Assembly (NCBI RefSeq): GCF_000369505.1
Contig: NZ_KB850055.1
Location: 1,641,706-1,705,705 of the forward strand
Reading direction: 5' to 3'
DNA length: 64,000 nt
From: Acinetobacter sp. NIPH 298
Lineage (GTDB): Bacteria > Pseudomonadota > Gammaproteobacteria > Pseudomonadales > Moraxellaceae
Shown here: in pieces, positions 20,436 through 28,020 of the stretch
How positions within the stretch are numbered: the stretch's first letter is position 1
How the letters are laid out: every line of letters begins with the position of its first letter
The notes under the pieces: model-generated
Databases searched by the model: none
Told to the model about the DNA's origin: nothing
The model's input: only the letters and a program-made list of their open reading frames with translations
Program-made: the position numbers and the translations under genes

Positions 20436-20657
20436 ATGAGAGCTGAACTTAAAACGCGAATCCTGAAAATTTGTGATGAAAAAATTGAGAAAAAAGGCAG
20501 TAATGTTGGGCTATCTTTCTATGCTTTTTTCGCCAATAAAAATGATGACCCTGAACGCTTGATGGAAGCAGCGCATTGGTGGATTATGGAACATAAATTA
20601 GATCATTTTGAGAAAGCCACAAAAATCAAAGCGCTGATCTCTGAGCAAACGCCTTAA
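20436..20657 (+). CDS. Small conserved-looking hypothetical protein
   Basis: This is a 73-residue soluble, charged, mostly helical protein: a lysine-rich N-terminus (LKTRILKICDEKIEKKG), then FYAFFANKNDDPERLMEAAHWWIMEHKLDHFEKATKIKAL. There is no signal peptide or known motif, and the function is unknown. An AAAGAGA stretch precedes the ATG. It converges on the flavoprotein gene, so it is probably not part of that operon. Confidence 0.7.
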   Translation: MRAELKTRILKICDEKIEKKGSNVGLSFYAFFANKNDDPERLMEAAHWWIMEHKLDHFEKATKIKALISEQTP

Positions 20658-20674
20658 AGTCTAAAGGATAATCT

Positions 20675-22150
20675 TTAATAAACATCACGCAAATAACGCT
20701 GTTCCCGTTTAAGTTGTTGCAACTGCTCAGTACCCAGAAGTTCTTCGAGCACTTGATCTACACCGCTTGCCATCCCTTTTAAACTACCGCAGACGTAGAT
20801 CAGCGCTCCCTGTGCTATCCACTCTTGTAAACGAGATGATTGTTGCCTTAAACGATCTTGCACATAGATTTTTTCTGTCTGATCACGCGAAAAGGCGTAA
20901 TCCACGTGTGGCAAGTAACCATGCTGCTGCCAGTACGCAATCTCCGTCTGATATAAATGATCAAATTGCTGTTGTCTTTCACCAAAAATGAGCCAGTTTT
21001 TCTTGTAACCCCAGTGTTCTCTTTGACGCAAATGCGCAACTAAACCAGCGATACCCGTACCATTGCCAATCAAAATTATGGGCTTGTCATCCTGCTGTAA
21101 ATGGAAACTTGAGTTATTTCGTATCGATGCGTGAACAGGTTGATTTTGTTCCAGTCCAACCGTTAACCAGCCTGAACCTAAGCCCCAACCTATTTCAGTT
21201 TGTTGTTGTCTCACCACCAATTCAACTAAACCTTGTTCAGGCAAACTTGCAATTGAGTACTCACGCTTGGGCAATACTTCGAATTGTGCAATCCACTCTA
21301 GCACCGAGAGGCCTGTTCGCGTAGGAAGTTTTCTTAAATTTAATCTTCCTAGTTTGGCAACCAAATCATCTGAGTATTCCTGTCGCTGAGTGTCTAAAAA
21401 ATGTTGAATCTCGGTGATGTCATTTTCACATTGGATTTCCAAAATATCACCCGATGACCAAGATATATCCCGATCTGCAATCAATTGAACTTTATAAATT
21501 GCTTCACCAACAGTTCCCGTATTTAGACATTGCCGATGGGCAAATTTGAAGGCAAGCATTTCTTTATCAAGTGCTATCGAGGTAAATGTGGTTGAGGTGA
21601 GTTGCTCTAAACCAATTAACCATTGTTCTAGATCATCGCTATTGAGTTGATCTACCAATACGGTAGGAAATAATGCTTGTGCATTATGCTGCAATAGCCA
21701 TTGTTCAATTCTCTGCCCAAACTGACAAAAATTCGAATAGCGTTTATCTCCAAGTGCCAAAACTGCAAAAGACAAATGCGCTAGATCTAAGGACTGATTC
21801 AGAATTTTATGCACAAAATTTTGAGCAGTATCAGGTGCATCACCCTCGCCATAAGTGCTCACCACCCACAATATCGTACTCGGCTGTTGCAAGTGTTGAT
21901 AGTTGAGTTCATGGATATCCAGCAACTCAACTTTTTCTTCATGAATGATTTTTAATTGTTCAGCGGTATGTTTTGCCCAAGCCTCAGCTTGTCCAGTTTG
22001 ACTGGCATAAACCACCAAATATTGTTGTGCATTGATGTCCGTATCAATACGTTGGCTAAACTGCCGCCAAAATAAATAAATGATAATAAATATATGCACT
22101 AGCAATAAAAACAGTAATGCACAAATCACCAAAAATAATGGCTGAGTCAT
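20675..22150 (-). CDS. Membrane-anchored CysJ-like flavoprotein reductase (flavodoxin plus FAD/NADPH domains)
   Basis: This is a 491-residue diflavin reductase with one N-terminal transmembrane helix (about residues 5-28). A flavodoxin domain follows (about 40-185: VVYASQTGQAEAWA for FMN phosphate, VSTYGEGDAPDTAQNFV). Next come a shortened connecting region, an FAD site (REYSIAS) and an NADPH-binding half (ILIGNGTGIAGLVAHLRQRE, VYVCGSLKGMASGVDQVL). It should carry electrons from NADPH through FAD and FMN, probably on the cytoplasmic face. It is the last gene of the apbE-PepSY-flavoprotein operon, 10 nt after the PepSY gene, and likely supplies electrons for a periplasmic redox step. Confidence 0.88.
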   Translation of the reverse strand: MTQPLFLVICALLFLLLVHIFIIIYLFWRQFSQRIDTDINAQQYLVVYASQTGQAEAWAKHTAEQLKIIHEEKVELLDIHELNYQHLQQPSTILWVVSTYGEGDAPDTAQNFVHKILNQSLDLAHLSFAVLALGDKRYSNFCQFGQRIEQWLLQHNAQALFPTVLVDQLNSDDLEQWLIGLEQLTSTTFTSIALDKEMLAFKFAHRQCLNTGTVGEAIYKVQLIADRDISWSSGDILEIQCENDITEIQHFLDTQRQEYSDDLVAKLGRLNLRKLPTRTGLSVLEWIAQFEVLPKREYSIASLPEQGLVELVVRQQQTEIGWGLGSGWLTVGLEQNQPVHASIRNNSSFHLQQDDKPIILIGNGTGIAGLVAHLRQREHWGYKKNWLIFGERQQQFDHLYQTEIAYWQQHGYLPHVDYAFSRDQTEKIYVQDRLRQQSSRLQEWIAQGALIYVCGSLKGMASGVDQVLEELLGTEQLQQLKREQRYLRDVY

Positions 22151-22160
22151 ATTGCGCCCC

Positions 22161-22751
22161 TTAAACCGCTGACCAGATCAGGAGGATAATCAGTGCTAAA
22201 CTCACCGCTGTAAGCGTCAGATGCGTCAATAATCGGGTTTTTAAGGCTAGAAATAGGATATATCCAGCCAATGACAACAACACGATGATCACCGCACTGA
22301 TGTCAATTAACCAACTCCAACCCGCACCCACATTCTTACCGCGATGTAAATCATTTAACAATGAAACAGTAGATGCTGGCTTCATCGTGATCTCAGCTTC
22401 GGCAGTATCCAATAGCACCCAAATATCAGTCGAACCCGCAGGACTATCGAGACGAATCATCACTTCTCCGTCTAATATTTCACTGCTTTGATATCTCCCA
22501 ACCAAAGACTGTTGTTGGCGTAAATAATCCAAAAGCGTTTGCGTTGGGTTTTCTTGCTCCGCAACCGTCCGCATTAACTGTTCAGGTAAAATAATGGTGT
22601 TACTTTGTTCCTGTTGTACTGGTTTAAACCACTCTGGATGATTTAATAACAAACCCGTAACGGAGAAGAAAATAAGCGCAATAAAGGCAAATGCGGAGAG
22701 CCAACCATGCACATAACGTGCATGGCGGTAAAAATCACGGCGTTGATACAA
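22161..22751 (-). CDS. PepSY-associated transmembrane protein
   Basis: This is a 196-residue membrane protein of the PepSY-TM family. It opens with RHARYVHGWLSAFAFIALIFFSVTG (first helix, with likely haem-ligand histidines), followed by LLLNHPEWF and a periplasmic PepSY-like domain of about 90 residues. LLNDLHRGKNVGAGWSW carries another candidate haem histidine, and two more helices follow. Relatives such as FoxB/MsrQ-type proteins pass electrons across the inner membrane. The gene lies between apbE-DUF2271 and the flavoprotein, with 34-nt and 10-nt gaps, indicating one operon. Confidence 0.85.
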   Translation of the reverse strand: MYQRRDFYRHARYVHGWLSAFAFIALIFFSVTGLLLNHPEWFKPVQQEQSNTIILPEQLMRTVAEQENPTQTLLDYLRQQQSLVGRYQSSEILDGEVMIRLDSPAGSTDIWVLLDTAEAEITMKPASTVSLLNDLHRGKNVGAGWSWLIDISAVIIVLLSLAGYILFLALKTRLLTHLTLTAVSLALIILLIWSAV

Positions 22752-22785
22752 GAGACAAGCCCCATTGATTTAGTGGTGAATAGAT

Positions 22786-24357
22786 TTAAGCACCACGTTG
22801 GAAATTCAGTTTAAGCGTACCAATTTCAGTTTGAGCTGGTAGTGTTTTGTTCACTGCTTTTGGTGCAACATCCAATTCAAAAGTTTGATAAGAACGATCA
22901 CCATGTTCGCGTGAAGTTTCGATGTGAATCACATATTGTCCAGCCTTCACCACTTTTCCTTGATCATCTTTACCATCCCAAGCCAAACGATATTGTCCTG
23001 GTTGACGTGATGGTTTTGCGACTGCATCAAGATTTGTCATTTGACGACCATAACGACGCCACCACACATAATTGGAGTTGATCCATTTTTCATCATTGCC
23101 CCATACTGCAAGCGTACGAACCAACTTTTTGTCGGTATCTGTCACCCAAATCGAAACATAAGGCGCTCGATATTTCTCAACCGCGAGCTTAGGAATATTC
23201 ACCTCTAACTGCGCTTGATAACCTTTTGGCCAAGCAGTCGCCTCACCGCTTGAAGCAACATGACGCATCACTGCTGGTTGATTTGCATCCAACAAAGATG
23301 ACCAACCTGTACTTTGATAATGTGTACCATCACGCGTTACAAGCTGTGCCTCATAACCGACCAACTGCTCAATCAACTGCATGCCGTCATGTGGGGTCAT
23401 TGCCGTCAATGCCGTGGCTAAGGCATCTGCATCCGCTGCACACTGTCCGACAACAACACATTGTTCGACCTGCTGCACGGGCATACCTGTTTGCGGATTG
23501 ACTAAGTGAGACTGTCCCGCAAGTTGGCGATAGCCTTGACCACTAAACGCGACCGCTTGATCTTTAATATTTAGAATTTGCGCGGGTGCTGCATTATCAA
23601 AATGTTCATTTGGATCTTGTATACCAATTTTCCAACCTGTTTGGTTTGGCGATTGTCCCCAAACACGCATATCCCCACCAATATCAATCAAGATACCTTG
23701 TAAGTGTGGCACTGCTTTCTTCGCCGCAATTAAAGCGCGGTCGATCACATAACCTTTGGCATAAGCATCTGGAACGATTTTGGTCGCTGAACTTGTTGTG
23801 ATTTGCTTGGTTTGTGAATTTAATTCGATACTTTGTGTTTTAAGTTGCTGTAGCAAGGTTTCTTGCGTATCGAGATCGAGACGCTGTACATCATTACTCT
23901 GCTCCCAAAGTTGGAGCAACTGCCCTAAGCGTGCATCAAAACCACCACAGGTTGCACTACGCCATTGCTCACAAGCAGCAATCACATCATAAAGTTCGGA
24001 TGAAGCAGAAATAGTTTGCTCACGATTTAATTGGCTAATTTCACTATCATCACGCCACACCGATAAAATTTGATCGAGTCGAGCAATTTCTGCTTGAATG
24101 GCTTGCAAAGCTTTTTCAGCATCAGCTTGTTCCGATGTCGTCACGATCACATCCAATGACGTTCCTAAAACATGATCTTGGTGAAACTGATAGCTTGCAG
24201 CTTGTGCATCTGTAGCGATGCTCGGTGGTGCGATTGCTGAATCAACTGTTGGGATAGTCGCCTGTACTGGAGAAGCCATTATTGCCATCGCGGCCATCAG
24301 TGGAGATAAACGAAAAACCAAATTGATTGGACGAAGTAATACAGCACCTGATGACAT
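22786..24357 (-). CDS. ApbE-type FAD:protein FMN transferase fused to a DUF2271 domain
   Basis: This is a 523-residue exported protein with a signal peptide ending near PVQA. Residues about 55-345 are ApbE: LDQILSVWRDDSEISQLN, CGGFDARLG, DAYAKGYVIDRAL, GILIDIGGDMRVWG, SHLVNPQTGMPV and a metal-site-like CAADADALATAL. ApbE attaches FMN to Ser/Thr of periplasmic proteins. Residues about 365-520 form a DUF2271 domain (YVSIWVTDTDKKLVRTLAVWG, WWRRYGRQ, WDGKDDQGKVVKAGQYVIHIE). Fusion to DUF2271 suggests the partners work on the same redox pathway. It is first in its operon and divergent from the DUF4198 gene across a Fur-like box. Confidence 0.9.
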   Translation of the reverse strand: MSSGAVLLRPINLVFRLSPLMAAMAIMASPVQATIPTVDSAIAPPSIATDAQAASYQFHQDHVLGTSLDVIVTTSEQADAEKALQAIQAEIARLDQILSVWRDDSEISQLNREQTISASSELYDVIAACEQWRSATCGGFDARLGQLLQLWEQSNDVQRLDLDTQETLLQQLKTQSIELNSQTKQITTSSATKIVPDAYAKGYVIDRALIAAKKAVPHLQGILIDIGGDMRVWGQSPNQTGWKIGIQDPNEHFDNAAPAQILNIKDQAVAFSGQGYRQLAGQSHLVNPQTGMPVQQVEQCVVVGQCAADADALATALTAMTPHDGMQLIEQLVGYEAQLVTRDGTHYQSTGWSSLLDANQPAVMRHVASSGEATAWPKGYQAQLEVNIPKLAVEKYRAPYVSIWVTDTDKKLVRTLAVWGNDEKWINSNYVWWRRYGRQMTNLDAVAKPSRQPGQYRLAWDGKDDQGKVVKAGQYVIHIETSREHGDRSYQTFELDVAPKAVNKTLPAQTEIGTLKLNFQRGA

Positions 24358-24395
24358 AACTTTAACTCCAAAATTTAGTAAAAATAATATTGCAA

Positions 24396-24412
24396 TTGAT
24401 ACTCGTTATCAA
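24396..24412. promoter_or_regulatory. Putative Fur box in the apbE/DUF4198 divergent promoter
   Basis: TTGATACTCGTTATCAA is a 17-nt inverted repeat (TTGATA/TATCAA) resembling the GATAAT-n-ATTATC core of Fur sites. It lies midway between the two divergent starts. Iron repression of both operons would follow. Confidence 0.6.
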
Positions 24413-24457
24413 GTAGATTGTTACAATCTTTTATTAATTTGTAAGCTGAGGTATATG

Positions 24458-25342
24458 ATGCGTCATTTACTGACCATTTCGTTATTGTCTGTATTACCTA
24501 TTTTAAGCCATGCTCATACAGCTAGCCCTTTTGTATTACCAGAAGTATTCGATAGTAAATCTGATAACGTCAGCTTCCAAAGCGGTATAACCATAGAAAA
24601 ATTCTTTGTTCCTAGCCGTAATTTTAAAACCAGTTATCAAATAACAACACCGAATGGTCGTAATCAGCAAGTCAATGCAGCGGCAGAACTCAAAACATTT
24701 AATATCGCTGAATTTAGTCTTGATGGCGAAGGAACTTATCGTATTCGCACACAAAATGCGACAGGCAACCCAAGTAAATACGCATTGATTGATGGTCGTT
24801 GGTTACGTGTGCGTCCGCCACGTCCTATGAATAATATGCCAACACCAACAACTGCCAATAATGAGCAAAAACCAGCAGCACCAGCGACTCAACAGCCACC
24901 TCGTTTCATTACTGAAGACAAAGTTCCAGCAAAAGCTAAAACAGCACAAACAATCAATCATTATATTGCTGAAAGTTTCGTGACCAAGGGCAAACCAAGT
25001 CCTATTCCTACTGTGAGCAATAAAGGCTTTGAGCTTAAATTTATCACGCATCCAAATGAACTTTATGCAGGCGAAGCATTAAAAGCAGTCGTGTTAATGA
25101 ATGGTAAACCTGTACCGAATGTTGAATTTGATATTTTCAAAGGTGCGAGCAATTACACCGCAAATGAAAGACGTGAACTTCCACATGTCAAAACCAATAC
25201 AAAAGGCGAATTAGAAGTTAAATTGGAGCAAGCTGGTATTTATTTAATTACTGGCGTTTATCCTGAAGCAAATAGTGACAATACCAAACAACCAATCGCT
25301 GAAAGCTATACTTATAGCGTGACTGTAGAAGTAACTGAATAA
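24458..25342 (+). CDS. DUF4198 periplasmic protein
   Basis: This is a 294-residue exported protein. The signal peptide MRHLLTISLLSVLPILSHAH is followed by a mature ASPFVLPEVF. Two beta-rich halves are joined by a Pro/Ala/Thr-rich linker (about 120-150). The second half (FITHPNELYAGEALKAVVLMNGKPVPNVEFDIFKG) resembles carbohydrate-binding or CNA-B-like folds of DUF4198 and ABC-nickel-associated proteins. The start at 24458 has GAGGT 5 nt upstream, and an adjacent ATG at 24455 is too close. It is divergent from the ApbE operon under a shared Fur-like box. A role in periplasmic metal handling is inferred. Confidence 0.85.
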   Translation: MRHLLTISLLSVLPILSHAHTASPFVLPEVFDSKSDNVSFQSGITIEKFFVPSRNFKTSYQITTPNGRNQQVNAAAELKTFNIAEFSLDGEGTYRIRTQNATGNPSKYALIDGRWLRVRPPRPMNNMPTPTTANNEQKPAAPATQQPPRFITEDKVPAKAKTAQTINHYIAESFVTKGKPSPIPTVSNKGFELKFITHPNELYAGEALKAVVLMNGKPVPNVEFDIFKGASNYTANERRELPHVKTNTKGELEVKLEQAGIYLITGVYPEANSDNTKQPIAESYTYSVTVEVTE

Positions 25343-25349
25343 GCACATC

Positions 25350-25384
25350 GGGTACTTACTGTAATTGTAAGTGCCCTTTCTTTT
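25350..25384 (+). terminator. Terminator after the DUF4198 gene
   Basis: GGGTACTTAC pairs with GTAAGTGCCC with one mismatch and runs into a T-rich tail. Confidence 0.75.
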
Positions 25385-25457
25385 ATTAGATCTTTTCCAT
25401 TTCTATCCTAAAAAGAACAGCGTATATTATTTTAAAACTTATATTTACTTTGTTTAT

Positions 25458-26459
25458 ATGCTTTCTCGAAAAACCAGTGATGCAGGCATCTTTCTATGGA
25501 TGGTTTATCAAACCATGCACAAGATGAACCTTGATGCGGCCGCTATCTTTGCCAGTGTTCACTTACCTGACCAACCGCCTGATAAATTCGTCCGTCGTGA
25601 TAACGCTACTCAACAACGATTTTGGCGCGCTGCGGAACATTTTAGCCAAGATCAGGATATTGGCTTACATGTTGGTAGCCATGTTCCACCCTTTCGTGGA
25701 CAAGTGATTGAATATCTTTTTCTCAGTAGTCCAACCTTTGGTGAAGGATTACAACGCACTATTCGCTATCAAGCATTACTCACTGATGCGCTGTCTTTTA
25801 AACTCGAATACCATGACAATGAGATTGCGATCATTTCAGGTCTAAACCATCCAGTTAGACACTATTTAGAATGTGCGATAGGAATTTTGCTTACGTTCTT
25901 CAAATATATAAGTGAAGATGCTTTTACACCTTCTGAAATTTGGCTTCCTTACGATGAAGGTGCCAAGCTAGATGAATATAAAAAAATATGGGGGTGTAAT
26001 GTCAGACTTGGGCAAACTGAAGGCTGTATTTTCTTTGATGCGAAATTATTAGACCATCATTCGCCTGCTTATGAACCTGAGTTATTAAAAATCCATGAAC
26101 ACCATGCCGCCTCACAACTTGAGCTTTTACACAAACATCAACTTATTGATGAGATAGAAAAGATCTTGGCCAGCGGATTTTTGGAATCAAGTGAGTTTGA
26201 TCAGAACATTGTTGCGAGAAGATTAAACCGCAGCGCCCGCAGTTTAAGAGCGGATTTGCAACTTTTGAATACAACTTATGAAAAAGTAATTGCGCAATAT
26301 CGTGAACGACTTGCTCGGCGCTTACTCTCTCAGACCCAAGAATCTATTGATCAAATCGTATATCTTACTGGATTCTCTGAACCATCTGCATTCTCAAGAG
26401 CTTTTAAACGTTGGACTGGTGAAACACCAACAGCCTATCGACTACGAAAACAACAATAA
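25458..26459 (+). CDS. AraC-family transcriptional regulator (AraC-ligand-binding N-domain type)
   Basis: This is a 333-residue regulator. The N-terminal half resembles the arabinose-binding-like domain of OruR/ArgR-type AraC proteins (DIGLHVGSHVPPFRGQVIEYLFLSSPTFGEGLQ). The C-terminal pair of helix-turn-helix motifs ends with SIDQIVYLTGFSEPSAFSRAFKRWTGETP, the AraC signature. The ATG at 25458 starts a family-like N-terminus (MLSRKTSDAGIFLW); the frame is open 29 codons further upstream with poor content. The effector is unknown. The fatty-acid-hydroxylase-like gene 95 nt downstream on the same strand is the natural candidate target. Confidence 0.9.
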   Translation: MLSRKTSDAGIFLWMVYQTMHKMNLDAAAIFASVHLPDQPPDKFVRRDNATQQRFWRAAEHFSQDQDIGLHVGSHVPPFRGQVIEYLFLSSPTFGEGLQRTIRYQALLTDALSFKLEYHDNEIAIISGLNHPVRHYLECAIGILLTFFKYISEDAFTPSEIWLPYDEGAKLDEYKKIWGCNVRLGQTEGCIFFDAKLLDHHSPAYEPELLKIHEHHAASQLELLHKHQLIDEIEKILASGFLESSEFDQNIVARRLNRSARSLRADLQLLNTTYEKVIAQYRERLARRLLSQTQESIDQIVYLTGFSEPSAFSRAFKRWTGETPTAYRLRKQQ

Positions 26460-26554
26460 GTTGATTTAATCGGCAGATTATAACTGCCCGTTCAGTCAAA
26501 AAAAATCAGCGCTATGTTTCTAAAATCTGATCATGTTTTATGAGGTAGGCGAAT

Positions 26555-27178
26555 ATGATCGGTTTTCCAGTAGGTGTTTTTGTTGCGAATGGGATGGAAT
26601 GGTATTTTCATAAGGTATGGCTACATGAATTTCCAAGTAAAAATAGAAATAGCCCCTTCTTTACTCATATTGCACATCACAAACGTGCGCGTTTAAATGG
26701 CTTTCATGATGAAGGTTATGCAGAATCGATGTTTAAAAATGCTGAAATTTATAATGAAAAAACAGCATTATATGGTTTAACCGCTGCTGCAACTGTCTTT
26801 CTTCCCGTTGCTCCTTTCTTTACCGCTGGTTTGTATTATGGGATTTGGAATTATTGGAAAGTCCACGCTAAGTCTCATTTAGACCCTGAATATGCGCAAA
26901 AAAGGATTCCTTGGCACTATGACCACCACATGACCAGTAATCAAAATGCAAACTGGTGTGTCACGCGACCTTGGTTTGACTACATCATGGGAACACGCGT
27001 GATGACCGATGCTTCGACCACTGAAACCAACCCTCTCGCCATGAAAATGCCTATTTGGTTAGAGAAAAGGGTGAATAAAGCAGCTCGTCGTTTACTGCCT
27101 AAAGCTTTTGCAAAAATTGATGAAAATTCTAAACTTGACCAATTAAATTTACGTCAGGGAATTGAGGTGGCTTTATAA
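26555..27178 (+). CDS. Fatty acid hydroxylase / sterol desaturase superfamily membrane protein
   Basis: This is a 207-residue protein with the histidine clusters of di-iron membrane hydroxylases: EWYFHKVWLHEF near residue 20, HIAHHKRARLNGFHDE near 46, and IPWHYDHHMTSNQN near 125. Two hydrophobic segments are visible, near residues 70-95 and at the N-terminus. Substrates in this family are lipids, but this one cannot be assigned. GAGGTAGG lies just before the ATG at 26555. The AraC-type regulator upstream may control it. The N-terminus is short compared with many family members. Confidence 0.82.
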   Translation: MIGFPVGVFVANGMEWYFHKVWLHEFPSKNRNSPFFTHIAHHKRARLNGFHDEGYAESMFKNAEIYNEKTALYGLTAAATVFLPVAPFFTAGLYYGIWNYWKVHAKSHLDPEYAQKRIPWHYDHHMTSNQNANWCVTRPWFDYIMGTRVMTDASTTETNPLAMKMPIWLEKRVNKAARRLLPKAFAKIDENSKLDQLNLRQGIEVAL

Positions 27179-27290
27179 GAATTTGTATTAAGTATCAATC
27201 GCTTAAATTATCAAGAATTTTTTCATAATATAAAAGGGGGTAGATATACTATTCCCTTTTTCCTATATTGTAGAAACTAAAGCCTGAATA

Positions 27291-27419
27291 GTAACTGTTC
27301 CAACTTGATCACCTAAACCAAAGGCCTTGCGCAACGGCAAAGCTATAATCGCTTTGCTTACCGTTGCTCATCCACAAGCCCATGCAACTTGATGCGTACG
27401 ACTATCAATTAAACATTTT
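27291..27419 (-). pseudogene. Relic of an RHS core segment
   Basis: The sequence closely repeats 28811-28900 inside the intact RHS gene, in the same orientation. Shared blocks include ACTGTTCCAAC, GATCACCTAAACCAAAGGC, AAGCCCATGCAACTTGATGC and ACTATCAAT. The middle, GGCGGTCGAATCCC in the intact gene, is replaced here by a longer stretch with a hairpin. No long frame survives. It marks an older RHS copy or a displaced tip downstream of the present toxin-immunity pair. The rest of the 27179-27495 gap is AT-rich and otherwise featureless. Confidence 0.75.
27331..27367. repeat. Hairpin insert inside the RHS relic
   Basis: GCAACGG-CAAAGC and GCTTTG-CTTA-CCGTTGC form a two-part stem around TATAATC. 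This stretch is absent from the matching part of the intact RHS gene, so it looks inserted. It could be a small palindromic repeat element. I saw no second copy in the window. Confidence 0.55.
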
Positions 27420-27495
27420 GGTTATTTGGGATGAAATAAGAAACCAATTACTCATGAGTGAATAATTGGTTTCAGAAAAACTTATAACTATTGTG

Positions 27496-28020
27496 TTAAG
27501 GTTGAGATACCATTGTATATTTTCCTACTGGAAAATCCCATTTGGTAAGATAGGCGGTATAGCTACAAGATTTTTGAAAATAGCCTACTTTTAGCTCCTC
27601 TCCCACGCCGTTTTTTTCACAACGAAATACTGCTTCATAATTTCCATGAATGTCGTATGAATATTCAAGATTTACCAATTTCATATTTTTAAAACATGAC
27701 TTACCCTTAGGTGGAAATACAGAAGTAAATGGTTGACCAATAAATGGTTTAGATTCGTCATAATATTCTGAAACCATTTTCATCTTAACAGCCTCAGTAA
27801 ATTTATCACTAAGTTCAGGATAGCGATTAAACTCTACACGTGTACAATCGCGGTAAATAATATCTTTTTTTATCATATTATTTCCACGTTTCAAAATGTC
27901 TTGAACAGCTATAAGATGTGGATCTTTATTTGGATTATAAAATAAAATATATCCTATCAGTATCAGCATCAATACAGTCAAACCAATCTGATACTTTCTA
28001 ATAAATGCTTTCACTTCCAT
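27496..28020 (-). CDS. Candidate immunity protein for the RHS toxin tip
   Basis: This is a 174-residue protein with one N-terminal transmembrane helix (about residues 12-28, IGLTVLMLILIGYILFY). The remaining about 140 residues are soluble and contain four cysteines (DCTRVEF, KSCFKN, FRCEKN, KSCSYT). By topology they most likely face the periplasm and can form disulphides. The family was not recognised. Its ATG lies inside the end of the RHS gene (10-nt overlap), with AGGAAG upstream, so translation is coupled. Position directly after a variable RHS tip is the classic place for an immunity gene. The function is inferred from context only. Confidence 0.7.
   Translation of the reverse strand: MEVKAFIRKYQIGLTVLMLILIGYILFYNPNKDPHLIAVQDILKRGNNMIKKDIIYRDCTRVEFNRYPELSDKFTEAVKMKMVSEYYDESKPFIGQPFTSVFPPKGKSCFKNMKLVNLEYSYDIHGNYEAVFRCEKNGVGEELKVGYFQKSCSYTAYLTKWDFPVGKYTMVSQP

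Noticed and set aside
27496-28020. Immunity candidate as an ordinary unrelated membrane protein
   Set aside because: Its start overlaps the RHS stop by 10 nt and is preceded by a good AGGAAG, the usual layout of an immunity gene; kept as a candidate only.
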